From: Malaya genurostris
Lineage: Eukaryota > Arthropoda > Insecta > Diptera > Culicidae
NCBI RefSeq assembly: GCF_030247185.1
Contig: NC_080571.1
Coordinates: 45,500,002 to 45,564,001, forward strand
DNA length: 64,000 nt
Direction: 5' to 3'
Shown here: one piece after another, positions 10,061 through 20,445 of the stretch
How the letters are laid out: each line of letters opens with the position of its first letter
How positions within the stretch are numbered: position 1 is the stretch's first letter
Made by a program: the position numbers and the translations under genes
The notes under the pieces: generated by a model
Told to the model about the DNA's origin: nothing
The model's database searches: none
What the model saw: only the letters and a program-made list of their open reading frames with translations

Positions 10061-12600
10061 TGTTCCCGATTGGAGATTTAGAATTCCACCGAAACACTGT
10101 CAATTCACCTCAAACTATTTCGTGGAACGAAAAAAATATAGAAAATAGTGGTTTATTTCGTTTTTAATAGCATTTAAGTTCGTAGTTTCACTTTTTTGGC
10201 AATGTTTTGAAAACTTTGCTTCTAGTATTGACATTTGATGATACGCAAGCAGAAAATTAAAAATAAAAGAGCAATTTGCCAGGCTTACGCGTTCATAGGC
10301 GTCGTCGCAAAGGTTTTTTCTCACCAGTGGGAGCAAAATAATCATCGTGTAACCCAGGTTTAATATTCACGGACATCTTACAAATTTAAATATAGCGTTT
10401 TCTTTTCCGATAACGAATAATAAGCTATCTGTCAAAATTCACTTAGAAGATATATTATGAATTACTCAGCGTTCGCCGACAGTAAGTCATGATAGTAAGA
10501 AATGTTTTTTTCTTTCCTTTGATGTTAAAATCAATAATCGAACTGTCACCGCTTCTTAGAAATTACTCTCCAAAGAGGATGTTGAAGGATGGTTTTTTCG
10601 TCATTATCACGAAAAACGCGTCAGTTTTTAACTATACACCGATAAAAATTGACATTATATCGAAATCGCTTGTATCACTTTTCAAGTTGAGTTTTGTAAT
10701 ATAACTGTTCTAAACACAATATTTAAACGACATATGCGCATTGATGTAAATGCCAGGACGTATTGAACACAACGTAATATCGCACGACGACACAAAAGTC
10801 AATAATGTGATGAGAAACAGTGTGTTACTCTAAACCAGTGATTCCAAAATTCACCCTACCACTGCGGCAGCGAAGCAAAATGTCTTAAGCGCTACCAGGT
10901 GTTGTCACGCACTGGGGGTCGATATCGCCCCTTTTGGGAAGGACTGCTCTAAACGATGTTATTGCAAACGACGTAATTCAAAAGCGATGGAATTAATGCA
11001 AAACCAATAAACAAAAACAAAGTAGTCGATTTCTGCCGAGACGTCAGTGTAGACATTACCAAATACAAATAATAATACCCCTAGGTCCCATACAAAAGCA
11101 TGAAATTTTTTTGGTTCACAGAAGAAACAAGTTGGCCTAGCCCATCCCTTAGTTTTCAGCTGACAGATAGAAATGGTAAACAAACATATCTGGCAACGCA
11201 ATATCGATGTTGCTACGACGACAGACTAGTTTGTTTGTTGGTTTTCTGATGGCATTCTGAATATAGCTATTTTTAAACCTTATGAACAGCTATTTGAACA
11301 GGTACTTGACGTGTAGGTGGAATACATACTTTGAATATGGTACATGATGACATGTTTGGTTACCATTACAGAACATTCAACTCAACATCAATATGAAAGC
11401 GGCCTTCCACGTGTGTTAACTAGCATTAAAGCATTCGGTGTATTCCATGACCAAAAGGGCAATGGATGCAATGCTTGTAGCGATAATAATGAGCTGGAGC
11501 ATTATTAAAATTAAAATTGCAAATTTAGTTCAAGTTCAAGATGTAGTTGAACCAATCATGTACTTACTGAATGATCGATCAGATTGCAAATAAAACTATT
11601 TAACATGTTTAATTAAATTCGTTTATTTTATATTCCACGATGTTTAAATTGTGACAAATCGATTACGAGACTAGAAATTTGGAATTTGAATTCGTCTTAC
11701 AGTAGCATTACAACGTAGTTTTCGACAGATGAAACTACTTCTCATGGTGATTGTTAACTATTCTTTTATTTATGCAAGGAACGCTTTTGCATATTGATGT
11801 CAATTTCGTTAAAATTCTTGTTTCGTTTGATAAGTTCACTCTTCATACTTCAGCGCCGTACCGGCGATTCAAAACAAGGGTCGTTTCTAAAAATTTAATG
11901 TTGCTGGCATACGATATTGGTTTTAATGATCGTGTGGTTCCCACTTAACAGTAAAATATATATAATAGAGTTTGTAGGATATTACTTAGACCGTCAAAAT
12001 TAAGGAACTTGAAGTACACTTACATAACAGAGAAATTATTACATTGAGTAGGCTGTCAGCATTTGACTGACGCTAGCAGATGATCTCAACGAGTAACGAT
12101 TCCAAGGGCTGAAGTGTGTAAGTCTCCTGCGAGCACCGGTAAAGACGATTCCGACTAACAACGCTTTGCATATTCGCGATTCTTGCATTAAAATTATTAG
12201 AGACTTCTGGGCGGCTAAAACTGCATACAAAAAAAAACAATGCATTATAAGCTAAGCTGAATGTTCTAATATTTTGGGAATACTCACTCTGCTAATGCTA
12301 GATAGATAACTTGATCCGTCACAATGTTGCATCGCGCTCCACGCAGGCACAACTTATTTACACTGTGTTTACCGTTGGAATGTTCTGCTTTTCGGATCAT
12401 CTGGCTATCCATTCGCTTTCAAACCAATCTGTTCTCGTCTTTTTCACCCTAATAAACAGTAACTATGGTGAATTGAATTTAAACCCTTCAGCGTTGCCAT
12501 TTGTATGGAAAATTTGATAAAATACATTGTCGGTTTGACAATGTATCTCGACAGTGTACCGCATATTGAAAAATATGTCCTTGAAAAATTGTCGAAGCAT
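10061..12600. other. Intergenic, no gene recognised
   Basis: This is the upstream flank of Rab4, including its promoter, though I see no convincing core promoter motif. It has only short random open frames. No repeats with clear ends were found. Confidence 0.4.
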
Positions 12601-12670
12601 TCCATATTATAATTTGTATTTGACATTACACTTCGGTGTAATAGCAAAAAGTGTTTTGCAAATAGCATTA
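12601..12670 (-). repeat. Left half of the host repeat interrupted by the BEL element
   Basis: This reads as the reverse complement of the copy at 4262-4560 (AGTGTTTTGCAAATAGCATT shared) up to the target duplication CATTA at 12666-12670. The matching right half begins at 19089. Confidence 0.7.
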
Positions 12671-12776
12671 TGTTGGAAATAATAATTCAAACACTTTCTC
12701 ACAGCAGACAATATCTTTATTCAGTCAGCTGTGAGAAAGTGTTTGAATTATTATTTCCAACAAACTCAAGAATTTA
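12671..12776. repeat. Left 106-bp terminal inverted repeat with hairpin
   Basis: The outer 92 bases (12671-12762) are a hairpin: two perfect 35-bp arms (12671-12705 and 12728-12762) around a 22-base loop. A 14-base inner part, AACTCAAGAATTTA, completes the repeat. Read in the element's sense (minus), the loop contains AATAAA, a possible polyadenylation signal at the 3' end. The reverse complement of the whole 106 bases recurs exactly at 18983-19088. Confidence 0.9.
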
Positions 12777-13049
12777 GTGTTCTTCCAAATTTTAAATCAA
12801 TGTCGGAAATTTCAATTCATGGAACGTTTGAAGCGAATAATTACAACTGCTATTAGTTTAATTCGTGGTCTTTGCACACGCATAGATGCAGCGATAGTAT
12901 CGCTTAGAAACTGCAACAGTATAGCGTTGAAACAACAAATTGTACTTCTTAAAACTACTAATTGTAGATAGTATTCAAGTAATATGAGAAAAATTATTAA
13001 TTTAGCATCACCTTTCTGGCTTGAATAACTGCTTCTTCCTCAGGTGGTG

Positions 13050-16000
13050 TTACTGGTTCTTTTTATTATCATCCGCCATTCTCCCTAGCTGACAGCGGCT
13101 AACGTCGTCGCCTATACGATCATTAGTAAAGGGCCAATGCGCTGGCGGTTCATCCGTGCTAACATCCCCGCGCCCGTAACACTGCGTATCAGACACAGTT
13201 TTACCATTTTGCTGAACGTCTAGAATCGCCAGCTTGCAAGCCGGTCGTATCAGTATTCCACTGGAGGTTTGAACGAGTGCCTTTCGAACTATTCCATCCT
13301 TGCCTCGCCTTGTTTCAATAACTCTGCCGCGGATCCAACAGTTTCGTTTTGCTCCGTCCACAATATAAACTAATTCTCCGACTTCGATCGGTCGTGTCTC
13401 TTCAAACCATTTAGTTCGCCTACATATAGTTGGAAGGTATTCGCGAAGCCATCGATTCCAGAACAAATCAGCTTGATGACGGATCTGGTTCCAGCTAGAT
13501 CGTAGTGCATTTCTCGAGTCGGTTGGTTGTGCAACGGGCTGTTTTATTCCACTAGAACTTCCCAGTAAAAAATGGTTGGGAGTTAAGGCCTCCTGCTCTG
13601 GTGTTTCCAAAGGAATGTAAGTTAGCGGTCGACAATTAACAATTCCCTCAGCTTCCGCTAATAATGTTAGAAAGGCTTCGTCGTTAAGCCTTCTTGAACT
13701 CTCTATACCAATCATTGCTGATTTGATGGAACGAACCATTCGTTCCCATACTCCACCCATGTGGGGAGCTGCAGGGGGGTTGAAAATCCATTTAGTATTC
13801 CCATTGGTAAATGTCTCCGCTAATCCACTATTGATTTGCTTCTGTAGTATTCTCTCAGCGCCGATGAAATTAGTTCCATTGTCGGAGTATACCTCAAGAG
13901 GTGCTCCACGTCGCGCAACGAATCTTCGAAAACAAGATATACAACTCTCTGTACTTAAGGTGTGAGCAACTTCTAGATGGACTGCCCTAATAGTAAGGCA
14001 CGTGAATAGTGCAACCCACCTCTTTACATTGCTACGCCCTATTTTTACAAGCATTGGCCCGAAGAAATCCAAACCAATATAAGAAAATGGTCTAATAAAT
14101 GCAGTTAATCGCGCTGCGGGTAACGGTGCCATTATTGGGTTTAATGGTTGGCATTTTCTTATTTTGCACATTTGGCATTCTCTGGCAATTTTCCTAACCA
14201 TTGTTCGAAGGTGAGGTATATAAAATTTTTGTCTTATCTCATTCACCACGGTTTCATTATTAGCATGGTGATATTTCCGGTGATAATCATTTAGCAGCAA
14301 CTGTGTAACAGTGTGATATTTAGGAAGAAGTATGGGAAATTTCAAATCCATATCAATTTTCATGTCATTTGGGATTCGTCCATATCGTCTTAGAACTCCA
14401 TTTTTATCTAAGAAAGGACATTGACCATACAGTCTGCTGGTTTTGTTTAGGGTAGTCTTTCCATTACTCGCTGTTAACATGGCATACTCGACTGGATAGC
14501 TTTGCCGTTGGCAAATTCGCCAGATGATATTTTCAGCTGATATTATTTCATCATGCGTGAGACATCCAGTAAGACGCGAGTTTCTGGTTGTTCTTGTGTT
14601 AAGGACAAAACGGTTCATATAAGCTACAGTCCTCAGCAAACGCTTCCATTGAGAAAAATGGTTAAGTTGTATAACAGGCTCAGTGTGCTCAATCAAGTGT
14701 ACATGGCACGATTTATGTTCCTCTTCTGTATGAAAACCTCTTACATTTGGCTGTTCTGGCCATTGATGTTCTGGCAAATACAGAAACTCGGGCCCTGCGA
14801 ACCATTGTCTCGAACAGTGATCGGGACCTTTGCCCCATTTCGTGGCTCTATCTGCGATGTTCAATTTGGTGGGCACCCACCTCCATTCATCTATCTCGGT
14901 GATAGTAAGAATCTCTCCTATTCGACATGACACGAACTGAGTGTATCGCCTGCTATCGGATCTAATCCACGCTAAAACGGTACTAGAGTCTGACCAAAAT
15001 ACTTTTTTATCGATGCTTATCGAGTGGTTCTCCTCAATAAATTGAGATAATCGGGATCCTAGGACAGCTGCCTGAAGTTCCAAGCGAGGAATCGACAAAG
15101 GTTTGAGCGGAGCCACTTTCGTTTTGGCTGCAACAATGGCGCATGAGTTGACGTCTTCTGATAAAACAAATCGCAGGTAAGCCACACAGCTGCTGGCTTC
15201 TTCGCTGGCGTCTACAAATATGTGGAGTTGTGTAGATAATGCACTCGCTGTTACGTCATTGTGCATATACCATCGAGGTATTCGGATGTCAGCTAATATT
15301 GGAAGAAGAGAGGTCCATTTTTGCCAGAGCTCGTATTGTTCGTCTTCGATTTTATCATCCCAATCTATCCCGGAGCGCCATATCTGTTGTATCAAAATTT
15401 TGCCATGAACGGAAAATAGCGCCAGAAGCCCTAGCGGGTCAAACAGACTCATAGTGTATCTCAACACTTGACGTTTCGTTGGTCTAACATTCTTTTGAAT
15501 GATTAGTGATATATCCTCTCGCATTTGTGTGGAAAATCCAAGAACGTCTTCCCCAGTCATCCACAGCATACCTAACACCCGTTCCTTGATATCACTTTTG
15601 TCAATATCTAGGCCTTTTACGACTGCTATAGGCGATTCACCGAGGGAGCGAACTAAGTCGGGTACATTGCTCAACCAATTGCGAATTTCGAACCCACCTT
15701 TCTGATGTATCGACGTAACTTCCATAGTAACGCGTTTGGCCTCCTCAATAGAGTTGAAACTGTCCAAGTAGTCATCTACATAATGACCCTTGATGATCGC
15801 TTCTGCAGCTCTCGGCCATCGGTGAGCGAAATCCGTAGCATTCTTGTTTTTTACATAATGCGCGGAACACGGTGAGCATGTCGACCCGAAAGTTGCGACG
15901 TCCATGATGTACACCTCTGGATCACATTTTGGATTATGACGCCATAAGAATCGTTGAGCATTACGATCTTCAGCGCGAATACGAATCTGGTGAAACATCT

Positions 16001-18983
16001 CGCGGATGTCTCCGCTAATGGCGACTGGGCGTTGTCGAAAACGGAACAGGGCACCAGGCAGAGAGCAAAGCTGATCTGGACCTTTTAAAAGCATTGAATT
16101 TAATGATATGCCATCTACGCTCGCTGCAGCGTCCCATATCAATCGAACCTTTCCGGGTTTCCGTATATTTGTGACCGTTCCTAGAGGAAGGTACCATACC
16201 CTCCGCGGATCGGCATCGGCAATTTCGTCCTGATTGGCCCGATGAGCATAACCTTTGGTCTGATACTCACTTATCTGCCTGTGAATGTTTTCTTTCAAGT
16301 GTGGATTTTTTTCCATTCTTCTCTCCAGACATTCTAGTCGATGTAATGCCATATGGTAGCTTTCTGGAAGCTCAAAATAGTCGAATCGCCATAGAAGACC
16401 AGTTTCGTACTGTCCTTGAATACGTTTTGTGGAACTCTCCAAAATTTGCCGCGCTCTCTTTTCCTCGTTAGATTCAAGTGCCATTAACGATTTGATTCCT
16501 GCGTCCTCTTGTCCAAAGTACATTTTCACCATATCGTGTAGAGATTTTTCAGCCACTTCCAATATGTGGCAAGATACTCCGGTTAACACCTTTTCTCCCT
16601 TTCCACCGAACACGCACCAGCCTAAACGAGTTTTGGCAGCCACTGGGTCTCCTTCTCGTCCTTCTCTATGTTTCAATGGCAAGGATAACTTTAACTGATC
16701 CAGGCCTAAAAGAATGCGAGGCTGTGCATTTTCGTAGTTTTGGATCGGAAGTCCCCTTAAATGTGGGTACGCTTTTGACAACTCATGTATGTCAAGTGAT
16801 TGTATGGGGAGGTTCAATTCGGTCACCGTTCTAGCTCGATTCACTTGATATTGTTCTTTAGCTTGACCCGAAATAACGAATCCGATTTCATGCGATGCTG
16901 GCTCGCGCCGCGTTACGTTGCCAGTCCATTTCAAAACAAGTTCACCTTTAGGTCCGCTTTCTCCTAGTTGTTCCGCTAGCGACTGCTCAACAAGTGTTAA
17001 AGATGAGCCATCGTCCAAAAAGGCAAATGTATCGATAGATCCTTTTTTACCACATACTGTTACTGGCATGATTTGAAAGAAAGCTTTCGGTGTCTGATCT
17101 CGGTGATTGAGACTATCTGAGGCTACCGTATCTTCGACTTTGTTGTGTAGCAGTCGATTATGTTTGTATTGGCATCCGTCAATGCCACACTGAATCGTGA
17201 TTCTACAACGCCGTCTTCCATGTTGATTAAGGCATGTACGGCATATCTTGAGACTACCAACTTTGCGCCACCTCTCATCAACAGTCATCCTTGCGAAATG
17301 TTCACAGTCTTTTACGCGGTGATTGACTTCGCCACATATCAGGCATTTGCGGTCAAAAGTTTCATGTTGAGTATTCTCTGGTATCTGATCTTCGACCTCG
17401 GAGTGGGTATTAAGAAAGTTACTGTTTTGTTGCTTCGTTTTGTGATCTCTTTCTACCCGATTGCGTTCGACCTTGCGATCAGATAGTGATGTTATTTGAC
17501 TCGCTGCCAGAACAAGGTGTGACATAAAATCGGTAAAGCTTTTCAGGGTGACTGTTTCCAACGATTGCTTATGAACGGCCCACTGGAGTTTCAAGTGCGT
17601 GGGAAGTTTATCCTCCAGTTCCTGAAGGAGAGACGGGTTCGTTAGTTGCGCTTCTTGTTCCGCTGCGATAATGTGATCACATAGACTTTGCAGTTCCATA
17701 CCGAATTCTATGATCGTTTGTAATTTCTCCATCTTTGGAGCAGGTGCATTGCGCACTCGCTGTATAATAGAATTGATTAATAACGCAGGACGGCCATAGA
17801 GCATTTTCAGTGTTTCTATTACTTGTGGTACTGAGCTTGGCAGAAGTAATCGACTGCGCACGGAGTCACGAGCCATTCCTTTTAAGCATTGCTGCAATCG
17901 GATGAGATTTTCTGCATTAGTGAACCCACAACATTCAGTCGTTATATTGAATTGGCTGATAAATACAGGCCAGTCTTCTGGATTCCCACTGAACTCAGGG
18001 AGCCCGTTCGTCATAACACGGCGAGCTGCAATCTGCGCCGGCGATAGACCAGTATGTGTCACATCTTTAAAACCTGACAAATTTGATACATTATTTCTGC
18101 GGCTAGATTTTTGTAACACTGGTGGCGACACGTTTTTACTCCTAGCGTCACGGTAACGAGATTCGTATTGTTTGCTGGCTTCCGATGGATCGTACTCAAG
18201 CGGTAATGGTGGTAACACGTTTTTAATCCTAGCGCCACGACGATGAGATTTGTATTGTACGCTGGCTTTAGATGGATCGTATTCAAACGGTGATGGTGGC
18301 CGGGGAAGTGAACTACTATAGGTTGGTTCAGATTGTTGATACACAGATGCGGGGTTATCATTTTGAGAGCTGGCTGTCGTGTTGTTTGGCGATTCAGTTT
18401 CATTGGATGCATTCGGTTTCGAAACCTCCTTATTTTCAGCTTCAGCTGTACTATTGAGAGCAGCTTCTCCACCGGTTTTCAACCATCGATTCACCTTTTC
18501 AACGCTTTTTCGACCGCTACTCTTGCGGCTGACTACGCTTCCGCTAGCACTTTTTGCATCGAACAGAGACTTCCTAAGTTCATATCTCTCTTTCAAGAAA
18601 GTTCTCTCCATAATTTCCTCTTCCTCGAGTTTTTTCCTATCTGCTGCCTCTTCTTCAGCGATTCGCTTTTTCTCCAAAGCCTTTTCTTGCAGAAATCGTT
18701 TCCTAGTAATCTCATGCTCTTCCTTCAATTTTTGTAGTTCAAACGCAGCATTTGAGGAACGTCTTGAGTATGCGCTTTCTGGTCCATTGCTCACGTCAAG
18801 CGGTAGACATGCTGTACAAGTCCAATCGCGATTTTCGATCGAATCGGTGACACCCGCGCAGGTGAAATGGTACCAACAATCGCATCTATCACATTGTACC
18901 ATTTTTTCTGCCCAGTCAGGACGTCCACAAACGGCACAGCTGCTGTCTGCATTTTCCATCTCATTTATCATCGAAGTAGCCAT
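13050..18983 (-). CDS. BEL/Pao Gag-Pol polyprotein, intact
   Basis: The start was chosen at the ATG at 18983 (MATSMINEMENADSS); the upstream in-frame stretch lies in the terminal hairpin and has no ATG. Length is 1977 aa. In order: a PHD-type finger (about 15-62, CAVC...CDRC...H...C...CTAC), a charged coiled coil (about 85-150), a 31-residue tandem duplication (about 230-290), the Gag region (DUF1759-type, GLPEFSGNPEDWPVF, about 325), a CCHC knuckle (CLICGEVNHRVKDC, about 545), a retropepsin with DDGS (about 660), an RT with HYVDDYLDS (about 1070), RNase H (HIFVDASEEASS, about 1260), an integrase zinc site and DDE core (GLDFFGP, YSDNGTNF, PHMGGVWERMV; about 1575-1750), and a C-terminal DUF5641-type region. 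No stop or frameshift was seen, so it is recent or under selection. The polyprotein makes particles, reverse-transcribes its RNA and integrates it. Confidence 0.95.
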   Translation of the reverse strand: MATSMINEMENADSSCAVCGRPDWAEKMVQCDRCDCWYHFTCAGVTDSIENRDWTCTACLPLDVSNGPESAYSRRSSNAAFELQKLKEEHEITRKRFLQEKALEKKRIAEEEAADRKKLEEEEIMERTFLKERYELRKSLFDAKSASGSVVSRKSSGRKSVEKVNRWLKTGGEAALNSTAEAENKEVSKPNASNETESPNNTTASSQNDNPASVYQQSEPTYSSSLPRPPSPFEYDPSKASVQYKSHRRGARIKNVLPPLPLEYDPSEASKQYESRYRDARSKNVSPPVLQKSSRRNNVSNLSGFKDVTHTGLSPAQIAARRVMTNGLPEFSGNPEDWPVFISQFNITTECCGFTNAENLIRLQQCLKGMARDSVRSRLLLPSSVPQVIETLKMLYGRPALLINSIIQRVRNAPAPKMEKLQTIIEFGMELQSLCDHIIAAEQEAQLTNPSLLQELEDKLPTHLKLQWAVHKQSLETVTLKSFTDFMSHLVLAASQITSLSDRKVERNRVERDHKTKQQNSNFLNTHSEVEDQIPENTQHETFDRKCLICGEVNHRVKDCEHFARMTVDERWRKVGSLKICRTCLNQHGRRRCRITIQCGIDGCQYKHNRLLHNKVEDTVASDSLNHRDQTPKAFFQIMPVTVCGKKGSIDTFAFLDDGSSLTLVEQSLAEQLGESGPKGELVLKWTGNVTRREPASHEIGFVISGQAKEQYQVNRARTVTELNLPIQSLDIHELSKAYPHLRGLPIQNYENAQPRILLGLDQLKLSLPLKHREGREGDPVAAKTRLGWCVFGGKGEKVLTGVSCHILEVAEKSLHDMVKMYFGQEDAGIKSLMALESNEEKRARQILESSTKRIQGQYETGLLWRFDYFELPESYHMALHRLECLERRMEKNPHLKENIHRQISEYQTKGYAHRANQDEIADADPRRVWYLPLGTVTNIRKPGKVRLIWDAAASVDGISLNSMLLKGPDQLCSLPGALFRFRQRPVAISGDIREMFHQIRIRAEDRNAQRFLWRHNPKCDPEVYIMDVATFGSTCSPCSAHYVKNKNATDFAHRWPRAAEAIIKGHYVDDYLDSFNSIEEAKRVTMEVTSIHQKGGFEIRNWLSNVPDLVRSLGESPIAVVKGLDIDKSDIKERVLGMLWMTGEDVLGFSTQMREDISLIIQKNVRPTKRQVLRYTMSLFDPLGLLALFSVHGKILIQQIWRSGIDWDDKIEDEQYELWQKWTSLLPILADIRIPRWYMHNDVTASALSTQLHIFVDASEEASSCVAYLRFVLSEDVNSCAIVAAKTKVAPLKPLSIPRLELQAAVLGSRLSQFIEENHSISIDKKVFWSDSSTVLAWIRSDSRRYTQFVSCRIGEILTITEIDEWRWVPTKLNIADRATKWGKGPDHCSRQWFAGPEFLYLPEHQWPEQPNVRGFHTEEEHKSCHVHLIEHTEPVIQLNHFSQWKRLLRTVAYMNRFVLNTRTTRNSRLTGCLTHDEIISAENIIWRICQRQSYPVEYAMLTASNGKTTLNKTSRLYGQCPFLDKNGVLRRYGRIPNDMKIDMDLKFPILLPKYHTVTQLLLNDYHRKYHHANNETVVNEIRQKFYIPHLRTMVRKIARECQMCKIRKCQPLNPIMAPLPAARLTAFIRPFSYIGLDFFGPMLVKIGRSNVKRWVALFTCLTIRAVHLEVAHTLSTESCISCFRRFVARRGAPLEVYSDNGTNFIGAERILQKQINSGLAETFTNGNTKWIFNPPAAPHMGGVWERMVRSIKSAMIGIESSRRLNDEAFLTLLAEAEGIVNCRPLTYIPLETPEQEALTPNHFLLGSSSGIKQPVAQPTDSRNALRSSWNQIRHQADLFWNRWLREYLPTICRRTKWFEETRPIEVGELVYIVDGAKRNCWIRGRVIETRRGKDGIVRKALVQTSSGILIRPACKLAILDVQQNGKTVSDTQCYGRGDVSTDEPPAHWPFTNDRIGDDVSRCQLGRMADDNKKNQ

Positions 18984-19088
18984 AAATTCTTGAGTTTGTT
19001 GGAAATAATAATTCAAACACTTTCTCACAGCTGACTGAATAAAGATATTGTCTGCTGTGAGAAAGTGTTTGAATTATTATTTCCAACA
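18983..19088. repeat. Right 106-bp terminal inverted repeat with hairpin
   Basis: This is an exact inverted copy of 12671-12776. The 35-bp arms are 18997-19031 and 19054-19088, with the 22-base loop reversed relative to the left end. The repeat stops at the first base of the Gag-Pol start codon (ATG, minus strand 18983-18981), leaving only 14 bases between hairpin and ORF. Confidence 0.9.
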
Positions 19089-19260
19089 CATTAACTTTAC
19101 ATCTGCCTAGCGGTTTATAATGATTCGCCAAGTCACGCTAGCAGTTCAACATAAACTGCTACGCACTGATGAGTGAAAGCCGAAACGTAAAATCAATTTG
19201 AAAATGGGTATGTGCACCTTGCATAATTTTGGGGGGGTAAAACAGTAAGCTTTTTCCCTT
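19089..19260 (-). repeat. Right half of the host repeat interrupted by the BEL element
   Basis: This starts with the target duplication CATTA and then AACTTTAC, CTGCCTAGCGGTTTAT, AGTTCAACATAAACTG and CACTGATGAG, the reverse complement of 4310-4460. Joined to 12601-12670 it restores a contiguous match to that copy. Confidence 0.7.
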
Positions 19261-20184
19261 ACAATCTGTTGTTTTTAACGATCGATCTGTTGTTGTTAAC
19301 GATCGTGAGGCAACTCAGAGTTTCTTTGTCACAGCACTGATTGCTTTTGTCGAATTTGATAAATTTTACTCATTCGATAGTCACTTAATTTCAGTTCTTT
19401 CGCGAACTGAAATAATTCAAATCTATGTAATGAGCAAATCGCAATGCCACTGGAACTGATATACCTAAAGCGCCACACCATTCGGATGTTGGTCACAGAT
19501 GGCGTTATTGCACTTCCGCAGATGCTATCCAAAACCGACCGGCTTGAGCACTTCAATCTGATACACACTTATTTCGTTTAACACTTCGATCCATTTGTAG
19601 ATCGAACCGGGCGATTCATTGTAGTATGTGCACACGAACCGAGCACCCAATGGCCGAAATCAACTACAACAAGATTCTGCGGATTTGCCAGATATGGAGC
19701 GAGCAATGCAGGAAAATGTATGCCTAAAAATCGGTTAAATACCTATAAGTGTATTCGAGAGTTATAGCTCAATTAACCGATTTATCATTTTACAAATAGA
19801 ATAAAATGGCACGGAACAGTAGTTCATTCTCCAAATTTCACTTCTGGAATCCCACGATAAATTTCGAAACACGGATCGTTGTTTGGATTATTAAGGTGAA
19901 CAAACTCACAAAAACAGTATGACACGAATACAGAACTAAGACTTGGAGAGACAATATCATGCGTTTTTTACCCTAACAGCCAATAAATCTTCGGTTAATT
20001 TTCATTTTTAAGAGGGATTTAGCTGGAAACTCAACCAAATCGTCTATTAATGTTTGAATCAGGTAAAAAAGATAAATGTTCTGTTATAGTTTTCTTTGTC
20101 GTCTATTGTTAAAATTTATATCTGCTCGAAATGTTTTTATTCAGTTCCTCTTCAAAGTGGGTATCGACAGATGGCTTATTCACA
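19261..20184. other. Intergenic, no gene recognised
   Basis: Only short frames. A protein-like stretch around 19430-19720 on the minus strand changes frame repeatedly and could not be assigned. Confidence 0.35.
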
Positions 20185-20445
20185 ATTCTCGGTTGATTTT
20201 TCATTAGGGCGTGTAAGCAAGTGACAGTTTCTCTTTAATCACTCTCTCTTTCGATTATTGTGATGTGATTAAAAAGATTTTCTTTGATATCACTATTCTG
20301 TTTGAAAGTCGAAAGTCTCGGGTATCATTTCATGCAAAGAGCTGAGTGATAAACGTGGAAACCGCTTGGTAATTAATTGAAGAGAAAGTAAACAAAGAGA
20401 AACTGTCACTTGCTTATACGCCCTTTTGAAAAATTAACCGAGAAT
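20185..20445. mobile_element. MITE-like element with ~50-bp inverted ends, upstream of Exo84
   Basis: The left end ATTCTCGGTTGATTTTTCA continues AGGGCGTGTAAGCAAGTGAC and AGTTTCTCTTT. The reverse complement of the right end reads ATTCTCGGTTAATTTTTCA, AAGGGCGTATAAGCAAGTGAC, AGTTTCTCTTT. The 261-bp element is noncoding and lies 192 bases upstream of the Exo84 start codon, inside the likely promoter or 5' UTR region. I could not see an unambiguous target duplication. Confidence 0.75.

Larger units (their letters stand above)
12671..19088 (-). mobile_element. BEL/Pao element with inverted hairpin ends, 6.4 kb
   Basis: The element begins TGTTGGAAAT and ends ATTTCCAACA, and is flanked by a 5-bp duplication CATTA (12666-12670 and 19089-19093). 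A 5-bp duplication and TG...CA ends agree with BEL/Pao integrase activity. It encodes an uninterrupted Gag-Pol on the minus strand. The terminal 106 bp at each side are perfect inverted repeats, not the direct LTRs expected for this group. About 270 noncoding bases lie between the stop codon and the left terminal repeat (12777-13049), with a purine-rich GAGGAAGAAG just after the stop. No 200-700 bp LTR pair is present. It sits inside a different repeat whose empty version is visible at 4262-4560. Confidence 0.85.

Noticed and set aside
19026..19028. GTG start for BEL Gag-Pol in the hairpin
   Set aside because: Eukaryotic initiation favours the ATG at 18983; the 15 upstream codons are terminal-repeat sequence.
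12671..19088. Calling 92-bp direct LTRs for the BEL element
   Set aside because: The 35-bp arms do match in direct orientation because the sequence is palindromic, but the 22-base loops and the inner 14 bases match only as inverted repeats.
19329..19720. Possible exon upstream of Exo84
   Set aside because: Protein-like reading changes frame several times and I could not connect it to a known family.
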